NCBI RefSeq assembly: GCF_026586625.1
Contig: NZ_JAODIW010000004.1
Location: 62,001-126,000, forward strand
Reading direction: 5' to 3'
Length of the DNA: 64,000 bases
Source: Halobium salinum
GTDB taxonomy: Archaea; Halobacteriota; Halobacteria; Halobacteriales; Haloferacaceae
Position 1 is the stretch's first letter, and each line of letters opens with the position of its first letter. Positions 52,018 to 60,536 of this stretch are shown here, one piece after another. A model generated the notes under the pieces. The model ran no database searches. It was given only the letters and a program-made list of their open reading frames with translations, and was not told where the DNA came from. Made by a program: the position numbers and the translations under genes.

Positions 52018-52198
52018 ATCCGCGGGCGTCCGCAAGTGAGTTTTCGACACCCCACGACCGGCCGGCGGGAGCGACTCCCGAGCCACGGCTACTTCCGGCG
52101 ACGAGGGCGAACGCCGGGCCTACGAGGAACTATCGCGGAGGTGTCCCGGAACGCCGAACCGCCGCCGCTATGTTACTCCGACCACCGCTGACAAGCAG

Positions 52199-52672
52199 AT
52201 GCCCGCCGACGCACCACTGAGCGACGACCCCGAGCGCATCCGGTCGGTCGCCGTCACCGTCGACGACCTCGTCACCGCGTTGGAGGCGGCCACGCGAGGC
52301 GGCCGGGACGCCGTGCTCCGAATCACACCGCCGTTCCCGGCCAGAGCGCGGGCCCGCCTCCACGTCGCCGGCGGGGAGGGGCCGGCCGGCTACGACGGGT
52401 CCGTCGACCCCATCCACCTCGACCCCCGACGGCTCGTCGACGGCGAGACGCCGGCGTACCCCGAGGTCGACGAGACCGCGGACCGGTTGGAGGCCGACGG
52501 CGACGCCGTCACCGAGGGGGCGCTGTACGAGGCCCACGCGGAGGCGGTCGCCGAGTGGCGTCGAGCGGTCCGCGACCACGTCGTCGACCGGGTCGCCCTC
52601 CCGCTCGCCGGCGGAGACGACGCGGACCCACCGGACGAGGGGCACGTCGTCGACGTGAAGCGTCTCGGCTGA
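52199..52672 (+). CDS. Haloarchaeal conserved hypothetical protein
   Basis: A 157-residue soluble acidic protein (MPADAPLSDDPERIRSVAVTVDDLVTALEAATRG). The pattern is alpha/beta with GGRDAVLRITPPFPARARARLHV and DPIHLDPRRLVDG in the middle and a helical C-terminal half (YEAHAEAVAEWRRAVRDHVVDRVALPLAG). I do not recognise a function. Codon use matches neighbouring core genes. It is convergent with the cold-shock gene. Confidence 0.7.
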   Translation: MPADAPLSDDPERIRSVAVTVDDLVTALEAATRGGRDAVLRITPPFPARARARLHVAGGEGPAGYDGSVDPIHLDPRRLVDGETPAYPEVDETADRLEADGDAVTEGALYEAHAEAVAEWRRAVRDHVVDRVALPLAGGDDADPPDEGHVVDVKRLG

Positions 52673-52760
52673 CCGGCCTGGTGTAGCGTGCGCCGTCGCT
52701 CGGGGGTCGAAAACAGGAGAAGCCGCGTTCGTGTGCCGATACCGCCGTCGACGCCGGGGG

Positions 52761-52955
52761 TTAGAGTCGCTGGAGGTTCTTCGCGCGTGGGCCCTTGTCG
52801 GCCTGTTCGATGTCGAACTCGACCTCCTGACCCTCTTCGAGGTCGGGGCCGCCGACGTCCTCCATGTGGAAGAAGACGTCCTCGTCCGCGTCGTCGGTCT
52901 CGATGAATCCGTACCCGCCAGTGTCGTTGAAGAACGCGACCTTACCTTTCGCCAT
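52761..52955 (-). CDS. cspA: Cold-shock domain protein
   Basis: A 64-residue CSD protein, MAKGKVAFFNDTGGYGFIET. RNP-1 appears as GGYGFIET and RNP-2 as VFFHMEDV, both nucleic-acid-binding motifs. The C-terminus EFDIEQADKGPRAKNLQRL is typical of haloarchaeal Csp. It is cytosolic, binding single-stranded RNA/DNA. A CAAGTG-GG-CACTTG palindrome and a TTTAT box lie in its upstream region. Confidence 0.95.
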   Translation of the reverse strand: MAKGKVAFFNDTGGYGFIETDDADEDVFFHMEDVGGPDLEEGQEVEFDIEQADKGPRAKNLQRL

Positions 52956-52972
52956 TCGCAAGTCTCCACCCA

Positions 52973-52986
52973 CAAGTGGGCACTTG
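52973..52986. promoter_or_regulatory. Palindrome upstream of the cold-shock gene
   Basis: CAAGTG-GG-CACTTG has perfect six-base arms. It lies 18-31 bases before the Csp start, between a TATA-like TTTAT (about 52991-52997, minus strand) and the ATG. It could be an operator or an RNA hairpin in a short leader. Confidence 0.4.
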
Positions 52987-53096
52987 AAGGATAAATAGTT
53001 GTCTCGTCCCGGGGCCGAACTCGGCTTCCGAGCGACACGCCTCCCGGTTCTCCCGACGACAGTACGCTTTTGCCGGCGGCGGCTGTCGGTTCGGGT

Positions 53097-53543
53097 ATGG
53101 AATCGGATGGGTACCTGCGCGGGGAGAACGCCGGAGCCGAGAACGACGCCGTCGCGCGCTCGCCCATCGTGGCCCCGTACCGAAGCCTCGTCGGGCTCAT
53201 CTGGGCCGTCGGCGTCCCTCTCCTGTTGCTCGCTCCCTTCGCCGGCGCGCAGGGAGTGGTCGCCGTCTACGTCGTCACCCACGTCTTCCTCGCCGGGTTC
53301 GTCCGCTGGGACCTCCTCGCACTCCGTCGGCAGGGCCTCGACTTCGGCTTCGCCCGCCACTTCTGGTTCGCCGCGACGCTGGTGCTCCCGCTCGTCGCGC
53401 CGGCGTACTACCTCTACGCGGGCCGCCGAATCGACCGCGAGAACGAGCGTCGCGAGCGCCGGAACGAGCGCCTCGACGTCGGCCAGCCAGGGGCTGACGA
53501 CGAGTCTGCGTCCCCGCCGCCGTCCGCTCCCGACGCCGAGTGA
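53097..53543 (+). CDS. Haloarchaeal membrane protein (three helices)
   Basis: A 148-residue protein from ATG 53097 (MESDGYLRGENAGAEN). Three hydrophobic segments, at about 30-50, 52-70 and 85-107 (SLVGLIWAVGVPLLLL; GVVAVYVVTHVFLAG; FWFAATLVLPLVAPAYYLY), are followed by a highly charged Arg/Glu helix and an acidic Ser/Pro tail. Function unknown. Confidence 0.75.
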   Translation: MESDGYLRGENAGAENDAVARSPIVAPYRSLVGLIWAVGVPLLLLAPFAGAQGVVAVYVVTHVFLAGFVRWDLLALRRQGLDFGFARHFWFAATLVLPLVAPAYYLYAGRRIDRENERRERRNERLDVGQPGADDESASPPPSAPDAE

Positions 53544-53705
53544 TGGACCTCCGCGGCGACAGGTGACGGCCACCGGCCTCGAAACGGGGCTCGAACCCCC
53601 GAGACGGGAGCCGGCGTCCGAAGTACGGCTCGCGTCTGGGAACCCGGCCTGGACCCGGAAGCCCAATCCCGCACACCTATCACGAACGACCGGGAAGAAC
53701 CGGCC

Positions 53706-54914
53706 ATGAGAGACACGTACCTCGTGGGCGCCGGTCAGTCCGACTACGGCGCGTTCCCCGAGGAGAGCTACCGGTCCCTCTTTCGCACGGCGTACGAGGC
53801 GACCGTCGAGAGTGCGGGCGGCGTCGACGCCGACGACGTGGACGAGGCCTACGTCGGCACGCTCGGCGTCGGTGGCCGCCAACTCGGCCTATCGGGTCCA
53901 GCCGTCACCGAGCACGTCGGCCTGCGCGGCGTCCCCTGCACGCGAGTCGAGAACGCGTGTGCGGCGTCGGGGTACGCCATCCGACAGGCCGTGATGGCCG
54001 TCCGGTCGGGGATGGCCGACCTCGTCCTCGCCGGCGGGTTCGAGGTGATGACCGACAGCTCCTCGGAGGCGACGAAGTACTGGCTCGGCGTCAGCGGCGA
54101 GACGGCGTGGGAGCGCATGTCCGGGACGACGTTCGCCGGCGTGTACGCCCAGATGGCCGACGCCTACATGCGCGAGTACGGCGTCGAGCGCGAGTCCCTC
54201 TCGCGGGTGGCCGTCAAGAACCACGCGAACGGCGCGAAGAACCCTCAGGCGCAGTTGGGGTTCACCTGCACCGTCGAAGACGCCGAGTCGGCGCCCGCCG
54301 TCTCGGACCCGCTCACCCTATATCACTGCTGTCCGACCAGCGACGGCGCCGCCGCGGTGCTCGTCGCCAGCGAGGACGCCGCTCGGTCGTTCGACGAGCG
54401 AATCAGAGTCGCCGGCGTCGGCGCCGCCAGCGACCGGGTCGGCCTCTTCCAGCGGGACACCTACACCGGGGTTCCGGCCTCCACCGACGCGGCCGACGCG
54501 GCCTACGGCGCCGCCGGCGTCGGGCCCGCCGACCTCGACTTCGCGGAGGTCCACGACTGCTTCGCCATCGCCGAACTGCTCGCCTACGAGGACCTCGGGT
54601 TCGCCGAGCGCGGCGACGGCGCCCGGCTCGTCGACGAGGGCGTCACCGACCTCGACGGCGCGCTCCCGGTCAACACCTCCGGCGGCCTGAAGTCGAAGGG
54701 CCACCCCATCGGCGCGACCGGCGCCGGGCAGGCCGTCGAGGCGTGGAAACAGCTCACCGGCGACGCGGGCGAGCGCCAACTCGACGACCCGAAACGCGGG
54801 CTCACGCACAACGTCGGCGGGAGCGGCGGCGCCGCGGTCGTCCACGTCTTCGAACGGGAGGACGCCCCCGAGCCACGGGGTGCCGGCGCCGGTCGCGGGG
54901 AGGTGGGCCGATGA
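53706..54914 (+). CDS. Thiolase (archaeal/SCP2-like acetyl-CoA acyltransferase)
   Basis: A 402-residue thiolase. The nucleophilic Cys85 is in VENACAASG; EVHDCFAIAEL and SKGHPIGATGAGQAVE carry the other catalytic residues. At the position of the second catalytic Cys of bacterial thiolases it reads HNVGGSGG, the archaeal/SCP2-type form. A short acidic extension ends the protein. It overlaps the HMGS-like/DUF35 gene by four bases (ATGA), recalling archaeal thiolase-HMGS-DUF35 complexes that pass acetoacetyl-CoA between subunits. Confidence 0.92.
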   Translation: MRDTYLVGAGQSDYGAFPEESYRSLFRTAYEATVESAGGVDADDVDEAYVGTLGVGGRQLGLSGPAVTEHVGLRGVPCTRVENACAASGYAIRQAVMAVRSGMADLVLAGGFEVMTDSSSEATKYWLGVSGETAWERMSGTTFAGVYAQMADAYMREYGVERESLSRVAVKNHANGAKNPQAQLGFTCTVEDAESAPAVSDPLTLYHCCPTSDGAAAVLVASEDAARSFDERIRVAGVGAASDRVGLFQRDTYTGVPASTDAADAAYGAAGVGPADLDFAEVHDCFAIAELLAYEDLGFAERGDGARLVDEGVTDLDGALPVNTSGGLKSKGHPIGATGAGQAVEAWKQLTGDAGERQLDDPKRGLTHNVGGSGGAAVVHVFEREDAPEPRGAGAGRGEVGR

Positions 54915-56419
54915 GCGACGGGTCGCCGACGGACGGGAGCGGGGCGCCGAGGGTCGGCATCGCCGGTGCGGCCGCCTCCGTCCCCCGTGCCCGCATCGGC
55001 GCCGACGCGGTTCGGGAGGCCTGGGGTCGGTTCCAAGCGTCGGGCGTGCAGTCGAAGGCGGTCGCCGGCGCCGACGAGGACAGCCTCACGATGGCCGCCG
55101 AGGCCGCCCGCCGCGCCCTCGACGCCGCCGGCGTCGACGCGGAGCGCGTCTCCTGCCTGACGTTCGGCACGTCGACACCGCCGCTCGAAGAGGAGGACCC
55201 GACGCCCAGACTGGGTGCGTTCCTGGGCGTCCCGTCCGGGGCGTCCCGTCGCTACCTCTCGGGGTCGACGCGGGCCGGGACGAGCGCGCTCGCCGCGGCG
55301 CTCGACCGCGCGAACGGCGTGGGGAACGAACGCGTTCCCGACACCCTCCCGGCGCTCGTCGTCGCCGCCGACCGCCCGCGAGGGGAGCCGTCGAGCCCCG
55401 AGGACCACGCCGCCGGTGCCGGCGCGGCCGCGCTCGTCCTGACCGCCGACGGCCCAGCGACGGTCGGGGACCGCGCCGAGTACGCCGTCGACTACCCCGG
55501 AACCCGCTTCCGGGAGGCCGGGAGCGAGCGCGTCGAGGGGCTCGGCGTCTCGGCGTACGACCGACGGGCGTTCGTCGAGACGGTTCGGGGGGCCGTTTCG
55601 AACCTCGGCACCGACCTCGCCCACGCCGACGCGCTCGCGCTACAGGCGCCGGACGGGAAGCTCCCCTACCGCGCCGCGGCGGCACTCGGAGCCGACGCGG
55701 ACCTGGTGAGCGAAGTCACGCCCGTCCACGACCTCGGCGACCTCGGGGCGGCGAGCCCGCTGTTCGCGCTCGTCCGAGCCCTCGACGCGGGTCGCGAGCG
55801 CGTCGTCGTCGTCGGGTACGGGTCGGGCGCCGGCGCCGACGCCTTCGAGGTCGTCGTCGACCCCGACGGGGGAGCGCCGCCGACGGACCGCGCAGGCGAC
55901 TCCGGCGAAGACGTGAGCTACGCAGAGTACCTCCGGCTTCGCGGCGAGATTACGGACGGTCCGCCCGCCGGCGGCGGCGCGGCCGTCTCGGTCCCCTCGT
56001 GGCGCCGCAGCCGCGAAGCGCGCTACCGGCTCGTCGCCGGCGCCTGCCCGGACTGTAGTGCGCTCGCGTTCCCGCCGGAGGGGGCGTGTCCCGACTGCGG
56101 CTCGCTCGCCGAGTTCGAGCCGGTCGAACTCCCGAAGCAGGGGGTGGTCGAGGCCGTGACGACCGTCTCGCCCGGCGGCGCTCCGCCGGAGTTCGTCCCC
56201 CAGGCCGAGCGCGGCGGCGCGTTCGGCGTCGCCATCGTCGCCTTCGAGCGCGAGGCGGACGGCGAGGGTGGTGCCGGTTCGGCGAGCGTCCCGCTACAGG
56301 CGACCGACTGCGACCCGGCGGAGCTCGACGCGGGCGACGAGGTGGAGGCCGTAGTTCGACGAATCTACACACAGGAGGGCGTCACGCGCTACGGGCGGAA
56401 GGTGCGGCCGGTCGAGTAG
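54911..56419 (+). CDS. HMG-CoA synthase-like domain fused to DUF35 zinc ribbon/OB fold
   Basis: A 502-residue fusion. Residues 12-315 are a thiolase-fold HMG-CoA synthase-like domain and about 360-500 a DUF35 unit with zinc ribbon Cys379, Cys382, Cys393 and Cys396, then an OB fold. Compared with archaeal HMGS all three catalytic residues appear replaced. The Cys of ACKAGT is Thr120 (GSTRAGT), the His of HQPNxKxP is Gln245 (LQAPDGKLP), and the Glu region reads FGTSTPP. This predicts loss of condensing activity. It is coupled to the thiolase, so it may be a structural DUF35-bearing partner bridging CoA transfer. The frame is open far upstream, but only from 54911 does it match the family. Confidence 0.85.
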   Translation: MSDGSPTDGSGAPRVGIAGAAASVPRARIGADAVREAWGRFQASGVQSKAVAGADEDSLTMAAEAARRALDAAGVDAERVSCLTFGTSTPPLEEEDPTPRLGAFLGVPSGASRRYLSGSTRAGTSALAAALDRANGVGNERVPDTLPALVVAADRPRGEPSSPEDHAAGAGAAALVLTADGPATVGDRAEYAVDYPGTRFREAGSERVEGLGVSAYDRRAFVETVRGAVSNLGTDLAHADALALQAPDGKLPYRAAAALGADADLVSEVTPVHDLGDLGAASPLFALVRALDAGRERVVVVGYGSGAGADAFEVVVDPDGGAPPTDRAGDSGEDVSYAEYLRLRGEITDGPPAGGGAAVSVPSWRRSREARYRLVAGACPDCSALAFPPEGACPDCGSLAEFEPVELPKQGVVEAVTTVSPGGAPPEFVPQAERGGAFGVAIVAFEREADGEGGAGSASVPLQATDCDPAELDAGDEVEAVVRRIYTQEGVTRYGRKVRPVE

Positions 56420-56446
56420 ACGAGCGAGCGTGCGTTCCGTGCCGAG

Positions 56447-56797
56447 TCACTGCGTCTCCTCCGTTCGCTCCCCCCGCTCCATATCCTCCGCGAGAGTCAC
56501 CAGCGCCTCGAACTCCGGGGGGGTGCCGAGCAGTCGCACGACCCCGGCGTCCGGGTCGTACTCGACGAACTCCGCCTCGGCGGCCCTCGGCAGCTGGACG
56601 TGCTGAAGGTTTATCGTGACGTTCGCGACCGACTCCTCGCCGACCGTCTCGTCCTCGTCCGCCTCTATCTCCGCGACCCGTTCGGCCAAATTCTCGACAC
56701 GAATCCGATTCGGCGTGTCCCCGTCCGTGAGGAGATACAGAACGTATCGCCGCCGCTCGTCGCTCAGCAGTTCCAACACGTCGTCGACGGAGGCCAT
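56447..56797 (-). CDS. DUF7344-like winged-helix protein
   Basis: A 116-residue protein starting MASVDDVLELLSDERRRYVLYLL at 56797. This opening and the ENLAERVAEIEADEDETVGEESVANVTINLQHVQLPRAAEAEFVEYDPDAGVVRLLG continuation match the small haloarchaeal winged-helix regulators in which a conserved SDERRRYVLYLL helix begins the domain. It probably binds DNA. Targets unknown. Confidence 0.75.
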   Translation of the reverse strand: MASVDDVLELLSDERRRYVLYLLTDGDTPNRIRVENLAERVAEIEADEDETVGEESVANVTINLQHVQLPRAAEAEFVEYDPDAGVVRLLGTPPEFEALVTLAEDMERGERTEETQ

Positions 56798-56883
56798 ATC
56801 AGTCAATAGTGTCTTCCTGATACTTAGTTGCACTCGCCTACGTGTTGGCGATAAGTCACCTTCCGCTCGCGACGGGCCGCGAG

Positions 56884-57285
56884 TCAGAACGCGTCGAGCG
56901 ACTCCCCGCGCTCGAAGGCGAGCAGGCGGCGCTTCGCGTCGACCCCGGCCGCGGCGGAGAAGCCGCCGAGGCCGTCGGCGGCGACGACGCGGTGACAGGG
57001 GACGACGACCGGGAGCGGGTTGCGTCCGCAGGCGCCGCCGACCGGCTGTGCGGCGGTGTCGAGTTCGGCGGCTATCTCGCCGTAGGTTCGCGTCTCGCCG
57101 TAGGGAATCTCGACCATCGCGCGCATCACCTCGCCGGTCAGCCCCGCCGGGAACGAGACCGGGAGGTCGAACGCGCGGCGCTCGCCCCGCTCGTACTCGG
57201 CGACCTGCGTCCGGACCGCCTCGGGGGACGCATCGAGCAGGTCGCAGTCGAGGTCGTACTCGTCGCCGCGGACGGAGAGGCGCAT
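56884..57285 (-). CDS. ogt: Methylated-DNA-protein cysteine methyltransferase
   Basis: A 133-residue O6-alkylguanine repair protein. The acceptor Cys is in VVVPCHRVVAADGLGGF; RAMVEIPYGETRTYGEIA is the helix-turn-helix with the arginine finger. The N-terminal domain is short. It transfers the alkyl group irreversibly to itself. Full set of family motifs. Confidence 0.93.
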   Translation of the reverse strand: MRLSVRGDEYDLDCDLLDASPEAVRTQVAEYERGERRAFDLPVSFPAGLTGEVMRAMVEIPYGETRTYGEIAAELDTAAQPVGGACGRNPLPVVVPCHRVVAADGLGGFSAAAGVDAKRRLLAFERGESLDAF

Positions 57286-57355
57286 CTCGTCCGGAAGGAC
57301 GGCGTCGGGACGACAAGAAGGGTTCGGACCGCCGGCGGCGGTCCGTCGACGGCCG

Positions 57356-57592
57356 CTACGGCTTCCAGTCGAGTTTGATGGTGACCGACTCGCGGCTCCC
57401 GCGCAGCACCGAGGAGCGCTCGCGGACGTTGATTTCGTACCCCACGCTCGACTTGGGGTGGAGTCGCACCCGCTTGTTGCCGGCCTGTACGTCCACGTCG
57501 CCCTCTTTCAGCAGTTCGTCGGCGAGCGCCTGGAGTCGGGCCGCCGCCTCCTCGCGCGTGAGCTTCTCCTCGTGGTACGTCTTGTCAGCCAT
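57356..57592 (-). CDS. Amphi-Trp domain protein
   Basis: A 78-residue protein starting MADKTYHEEKLTREEAAARL at 57592. The amphi-Trp domain pattern shows an N-terminal helix (LTREEAAARLQALADELLKEGDV) and strands ending KLDWKP. Function of this domain is unknown; it is common as a small stand-alone protein in haloarchaea. The frame is open far upstream without support. Confidence 0.8.
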   Translation of the reverse strand: MADKTYHEEKLTREEAAARLQALADELLKEGDVDVQAGNKRVRLHPKSSVGYEINVRERSSVLRGSRESVTIKLDWKP

Positions 57593-57787
57593 AACGACGC
57601 GTACGGTCGGTCGCGCCGTAATCGTGTGGGTAGCGGTGACAGCTCCCGTCTCGGGCGACGACGGTCCGGCCGAACGACGGCGGGCCGGCGGGGTCGGTGG
57701 GTCGACGGGTCGGCGTAGGTGGGTGCGGTCGGCGTAGGGCCGCCGGGAAGGGAACCGCTTAACCGCCCGGCGGGCGGCGCGTCGTTC

Positions 57788-58702
57788 ATGAACGTCTGTG
57801 TACTTGGCGCGGGGACGATGGGTCACGGCATCGCGCAGGTGAGCGCGATGGCGGGCCACGAGGTGCGCCTGCGGGACGTGGAGGAGGACCTCGTCGAGGA
57901 CGGACTGGCGGGAATCCGCGAGAACCTCGACGGCGGCGTCGAGCGGGGGAAGGTCACCGAGGCGGAGCGAGAGGCGACCCTCTCGCGAATCGCGGGGACG
58001 ACCGACCTCGAGCGAGCCGCGGCCGACGCGGACCTCGTCGTCGAGGCGGTGCCGGAGGACGCAGAGCTCAAGCGGCGGGTGCTCTCGGAGGTCGCCGCCG
58101 TCGCCCCCGCGGACGCCGTGCTCGCCTCGAACACCTCCTCGCTGTCGGTGACGGGCATCGCGAGCGCCCTCGACGACCCCGCCCGGTTCGTCGGTCTCCA
58201 CTTCTTCAACCCGGTCCACATCATGGGGCTGGTCGAGGTGGTCGTCGCCGAGCAGACGAGCGCGGAGACCGAAGCGTTCGCGGAGTCGTTCGTCGAGGAC
58301 GTCGGCAAGACCGCCGTCGTCGTGCAGGACTCGCCCGGCTTCGCCTCCTCGCGACTGGGCGTCTCGCTGGGCGTCGAGGCGATGCGGATGGTGCAGGAGG
58401 GCGTCGCGGACCCCCGCGACGTCGACGCCGCGATGGAACTCGGCTACAACCACCCGATGGGCCCCATCGAACTCGGCGACGTGGTCGGTCTCGACGTGCG
58501 CCTCGATATCCTCGAGCACCTCCGCGAGGAGCTGGGCGAACGGTTCCGACCCCCACAGAACCTCCGGCGGAAGGTTCGAGCGGGGAAGCTCGGGAAGAAG
58601 ACCGGCGAGGGGTTCTACGTCTGGGAGGACGGCGAGATAGTGGGCGTCTCGGGCGAGGTGGAGGCGGAAGGCGAGGAACGCCAGGAGGAGAGCCATGACT
58701 GA
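57788..58702 (+). CDS. 3-hydroxyacyl-CoA dehydrogenase
   Basis: A 304-residue NAD-dependent (S)-3-hydroxyacyl-CoA dehydrogenase starting MNVCVLGAGTMGHGIAQV. GAGTMG binds NAD, ASNTSSLSVTGIA follows, and FVGLHFFNPVHIMGLVEVV contains the catalytic His-Glu pair. The C-terminal domain has DSPGFASSRLG and YNHPMGPIELGDVVG. It overlaps the enoyl-CoA hydratase gene by eight bases, so consecutive beta-oxidation steps are co-translated. Confidence 0.95.
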   Translation: MNVCVLGAGTMGHGIAQVSAMAGHEVRLRDVEEDLVEDGLAGIRENLDGGVERGKVTEAEREATLSRIAGTTDLERAAADADLVVEAVPEDAELKRRVLSEVAAVAPADAVLASNTSSLSVTGIASALDDPARFVGLHFFNPVHIMGLVEVVVAEQTSAETEAFAESFVEDVGKTAVVVQDSPGFASSRLGVSLGVEAMRMVQEGVADPRDVDAAMELGYNHPMGPIELGDVVGLDVRLDILEHLREELGERFRPPQNLRRKVRAGKLGKKTGEGFYVWEDGEIVGVSGEVEAEGEERQEESHD

Positions 58703-59525
58703 CGGCGAGACGGCATCGACGGTCGACGCCGGCGCCGACTGCGGACTCCTCGACGTCGAGGTGGGCACCCGCGGCGATGGGGTCGCCACCGTCACCATCG
58801 ACCGCCCCGACGCGCGCAACGCGCTGAACGGGCAGGTTCGCTCGGAGCTGAAGGCCGTGTTCGACGCCGTCGCCGACGACGACGCCGTTCGGGTCGTGGT
58901 GCTCACCGGCTCCGACGACGCGAAGGCGTTCGTCGCCGGCGCCGACGTGACCGAACTCCGCGAGCGCGGCGTCGTCGAACAGCGCGAGGCGAGCGAGCGC
59001 CCCCGGGTGTACGAGACGGTCGCCGACTGTCCGAAACCCGTCATCGGCCGCATCAACGGCCACGCCCTCGGCGGCGGCTGCGAGTTGGCACAGGCCTGTG
59101 ACGTGCGCGTCGCCAGCACGCGGGCGAAGCTCGGCCAGCCGGAGACGAATCTGGGACTCATCCCCGGCGGCGGCGGCACCCAGCGGCTCCCCCGACTCGT
59201 CGGGCTGGGGCAGGCGATGAAACTCGTGCTGTCGGGTGAACTCGTCGACGCCGAAGAGGCGGCCGAGCTCGGACTGGTGGAGGAGGCGCTCGACCCCGAA
59301 GAGTTGGACGACCGTGTCGACGACCTCGCCGCGAAGATGGCGTCGAAGAGCCCGCTCGTCCTGCAGCGCGCGAAGGAGGCGCTCCGGGCCTCCCAGCGGT
59401 TGGACCTCGACGCCGGCCTCGACTACGAGTCGGAGCTGTTCGTCGGGCTGTTCGCCAGTCACGACAAGGACGAAGGAATCGACGCGTTCCTCGAGGACCG
59501 CGAGCCGGAGTGGCGCGGCGAGTGA
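58695..59525 (+). CDS. Enoyl-CoA hydratase/isomerase
   Basis: A 276-residue crotonase. Both catalytic glutamates of true hydratases are present: Glu130 in GGGCEL and Glu150 in GQPE. The oxyanion motifs are FVAGADVTEL and GHALGGGCELA. Its 8-base overlap with the 3-hydroxyacyl-CoA dehydrogenase shows operonic coupling. An N-terminal extension of about 20 acidic residues precedes the fold. Confidence 0.95.
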   Translation: MTDGETASTVDAGADCGLLDVEVGTRGDGVATVTIDRPDARNALNGQVRSELKAVFDAVADDDAVRVVVLTGSDDAKAFVAGADVTELRERGVVEQREASERPRVYETVADCPKPVIGRINGHALGGGCELAQACDVRVASTRAKLGQPETNLGLIPGGGGTQRLPRLVGLGQAMKLVLSGELVDAEEAAELGLVEEALDPEELDDRVDDLAAKMASKSPLVLQRAKEALRASQRLDLDAGLDYESELFVGLFASHDKDEGIDAFLEDREPEWRGE

Positions 59526-59630
59526 CCCACACGGGGGGACTTCATCGTCGTCTGACGCCCGTCAGACTTCGTTTCCCGTAGCGACGTATCGGTAGGAAAG
59601 TTCTTGTCGACGGGGTTGAAACGCCGGGTC

Positions 59631-60251
59631 ATGGTGCGGAGACGACGCCTGCTCGCGGGTGCCCCGGCGGCGCTCGCGCTCGGGTTCGGAAGCGGGTGCC
59701 TCGGTGTCATCAACGGCGACGGCCTCAGCTTCGAGGCGTCCGGTGCCAGGACGGAGCCGACCGGCGGGTACGAGTTTGCGAACTCGCGACCCTCGACGTT
59801 AGAACGCCAGGTCGCCGGACGGACCGTGACCGTCACGAATCACGTCGCGACCTACGAGAAGACGCTCGAAGTCCCCGGCGTCGGCGAGTCGAAACTCGGC
59901 GCGTTCGCGCTGGTCGCCTCCCCGGACGTGGAGGTCGCGGGCGAGTCGCTGAACCCCATCGGGACGTTCGACAACGCCCGGCTCGTCGAGGAGTTCGCGG
60001 CCAACTACGGCGGCATCGAGTCGCCGAAGCCGGCCGGTTCGACGACGGTACGGATGCTCGGCTCGGACGTCGAGGTGTCGAAGTACACGGCGACGACGAC
60101 GTACGAGGGCGTCGAGGTCGACGTCGCGGTGCACGTCGGGAAGGTCCGCCACGAGGGCGACTACGTGGTCGCGCTCGGCGTGTACCCGACGCGGTTCGAC
60201 GAGGCCGAGACGGTTCACGCGATGGTCGAGTCCGTCTCACACCCGGCCTAA
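59631..60251 (+). CDS. DUF6517-type Tat lipoprotein
   Basis: A 206-residue protein starting MVRRRRLLAGAPAALALGFG with an arginine-rich Tat-like start and a Cys at residue 23 (GSGCLG), so a lipoprotein. The mature domain is beta-rich (GGYEFANSRPSTLERQVAGRTVTVTNHVATYEK; YTATTTYEGVEVDVAVHVGKVRHEGDYVVALGVYP). The family name is from recall; function unknown. Upstream it is preceded by TTCTTGT, not a clear TATA box. Confidence 0.75.
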   Translation: MVRRRRLLAGAPAALALGFGSGCLGVINGDGLSFEASGARTEPTGGYEFANSRPSTLERQVAGRTVTVTNHVATYEKTLEVPGVGESKLGAFALVASPDVEVAGESLNPIGTFDNARLVEEFAANYGGIESPKPAGSTTVRMLGSDVEVSKYTATTTYEGVEVDVAVHVGKVRHEGDYVVALGVYPTRFDEAETVHAMVESVSHPA

Positions 60252-60359
60252 CCTCCGGTTCGGACGGCTCGCTCTCCCGGAGTCGGCTACGGACGACCAC
60301 ACAGGCACCACACGCCGGCCAACGCTTTTCACGTCGCGCCGCGTCCGCCGGCGGTAGCA

Positions 60360-60536
60360 ATGGCTACGAGTCCAACGGCCGTCGCGGGCGCGGTGCTCAC
60401 GGGGCTCTCGGTGCTCGGCTACCTCGTCGGGGTCGCCACAGCCTACCCGGGACGGGCGTTCTCTCTGACCGGGCTGATGGTCGGACTCACGCTACTCGCC
60501 GTCGGCGCCGGTCGCCAGCGAGGTGAGCGCGGATGA
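60360..60536 (+). CDS. Tiny two-helix membrane protein upstream of corA
   Basis: A 58-residue frame (MATSPTAVAGAVLTGLSVLG...) with two hydrophobic segments at about 8-28 and 36-50 and an Arg-rich C-terminus. Its stop overlaps the corA start (ATGA, 60533-60536), a translational coupling typical of real operons. It may assist or be cotranslated with the Mg2+ channel; no function is known. Confidence 0.6.
   Translation: MATSPTAVAGAVLTGLSVLGYLVGVATAYPGRAFSLTGLMVGLTLLAVGAGRQRGERG

Noticed and set aside
53957-54910. Long in-frame extension upstream of the HMGS-like/DUF35 protein
   Set aside because: It is an arginine-rich alternative-frame reading of the thiolase gene; the ATGA overlap at 54911 gives the true start.
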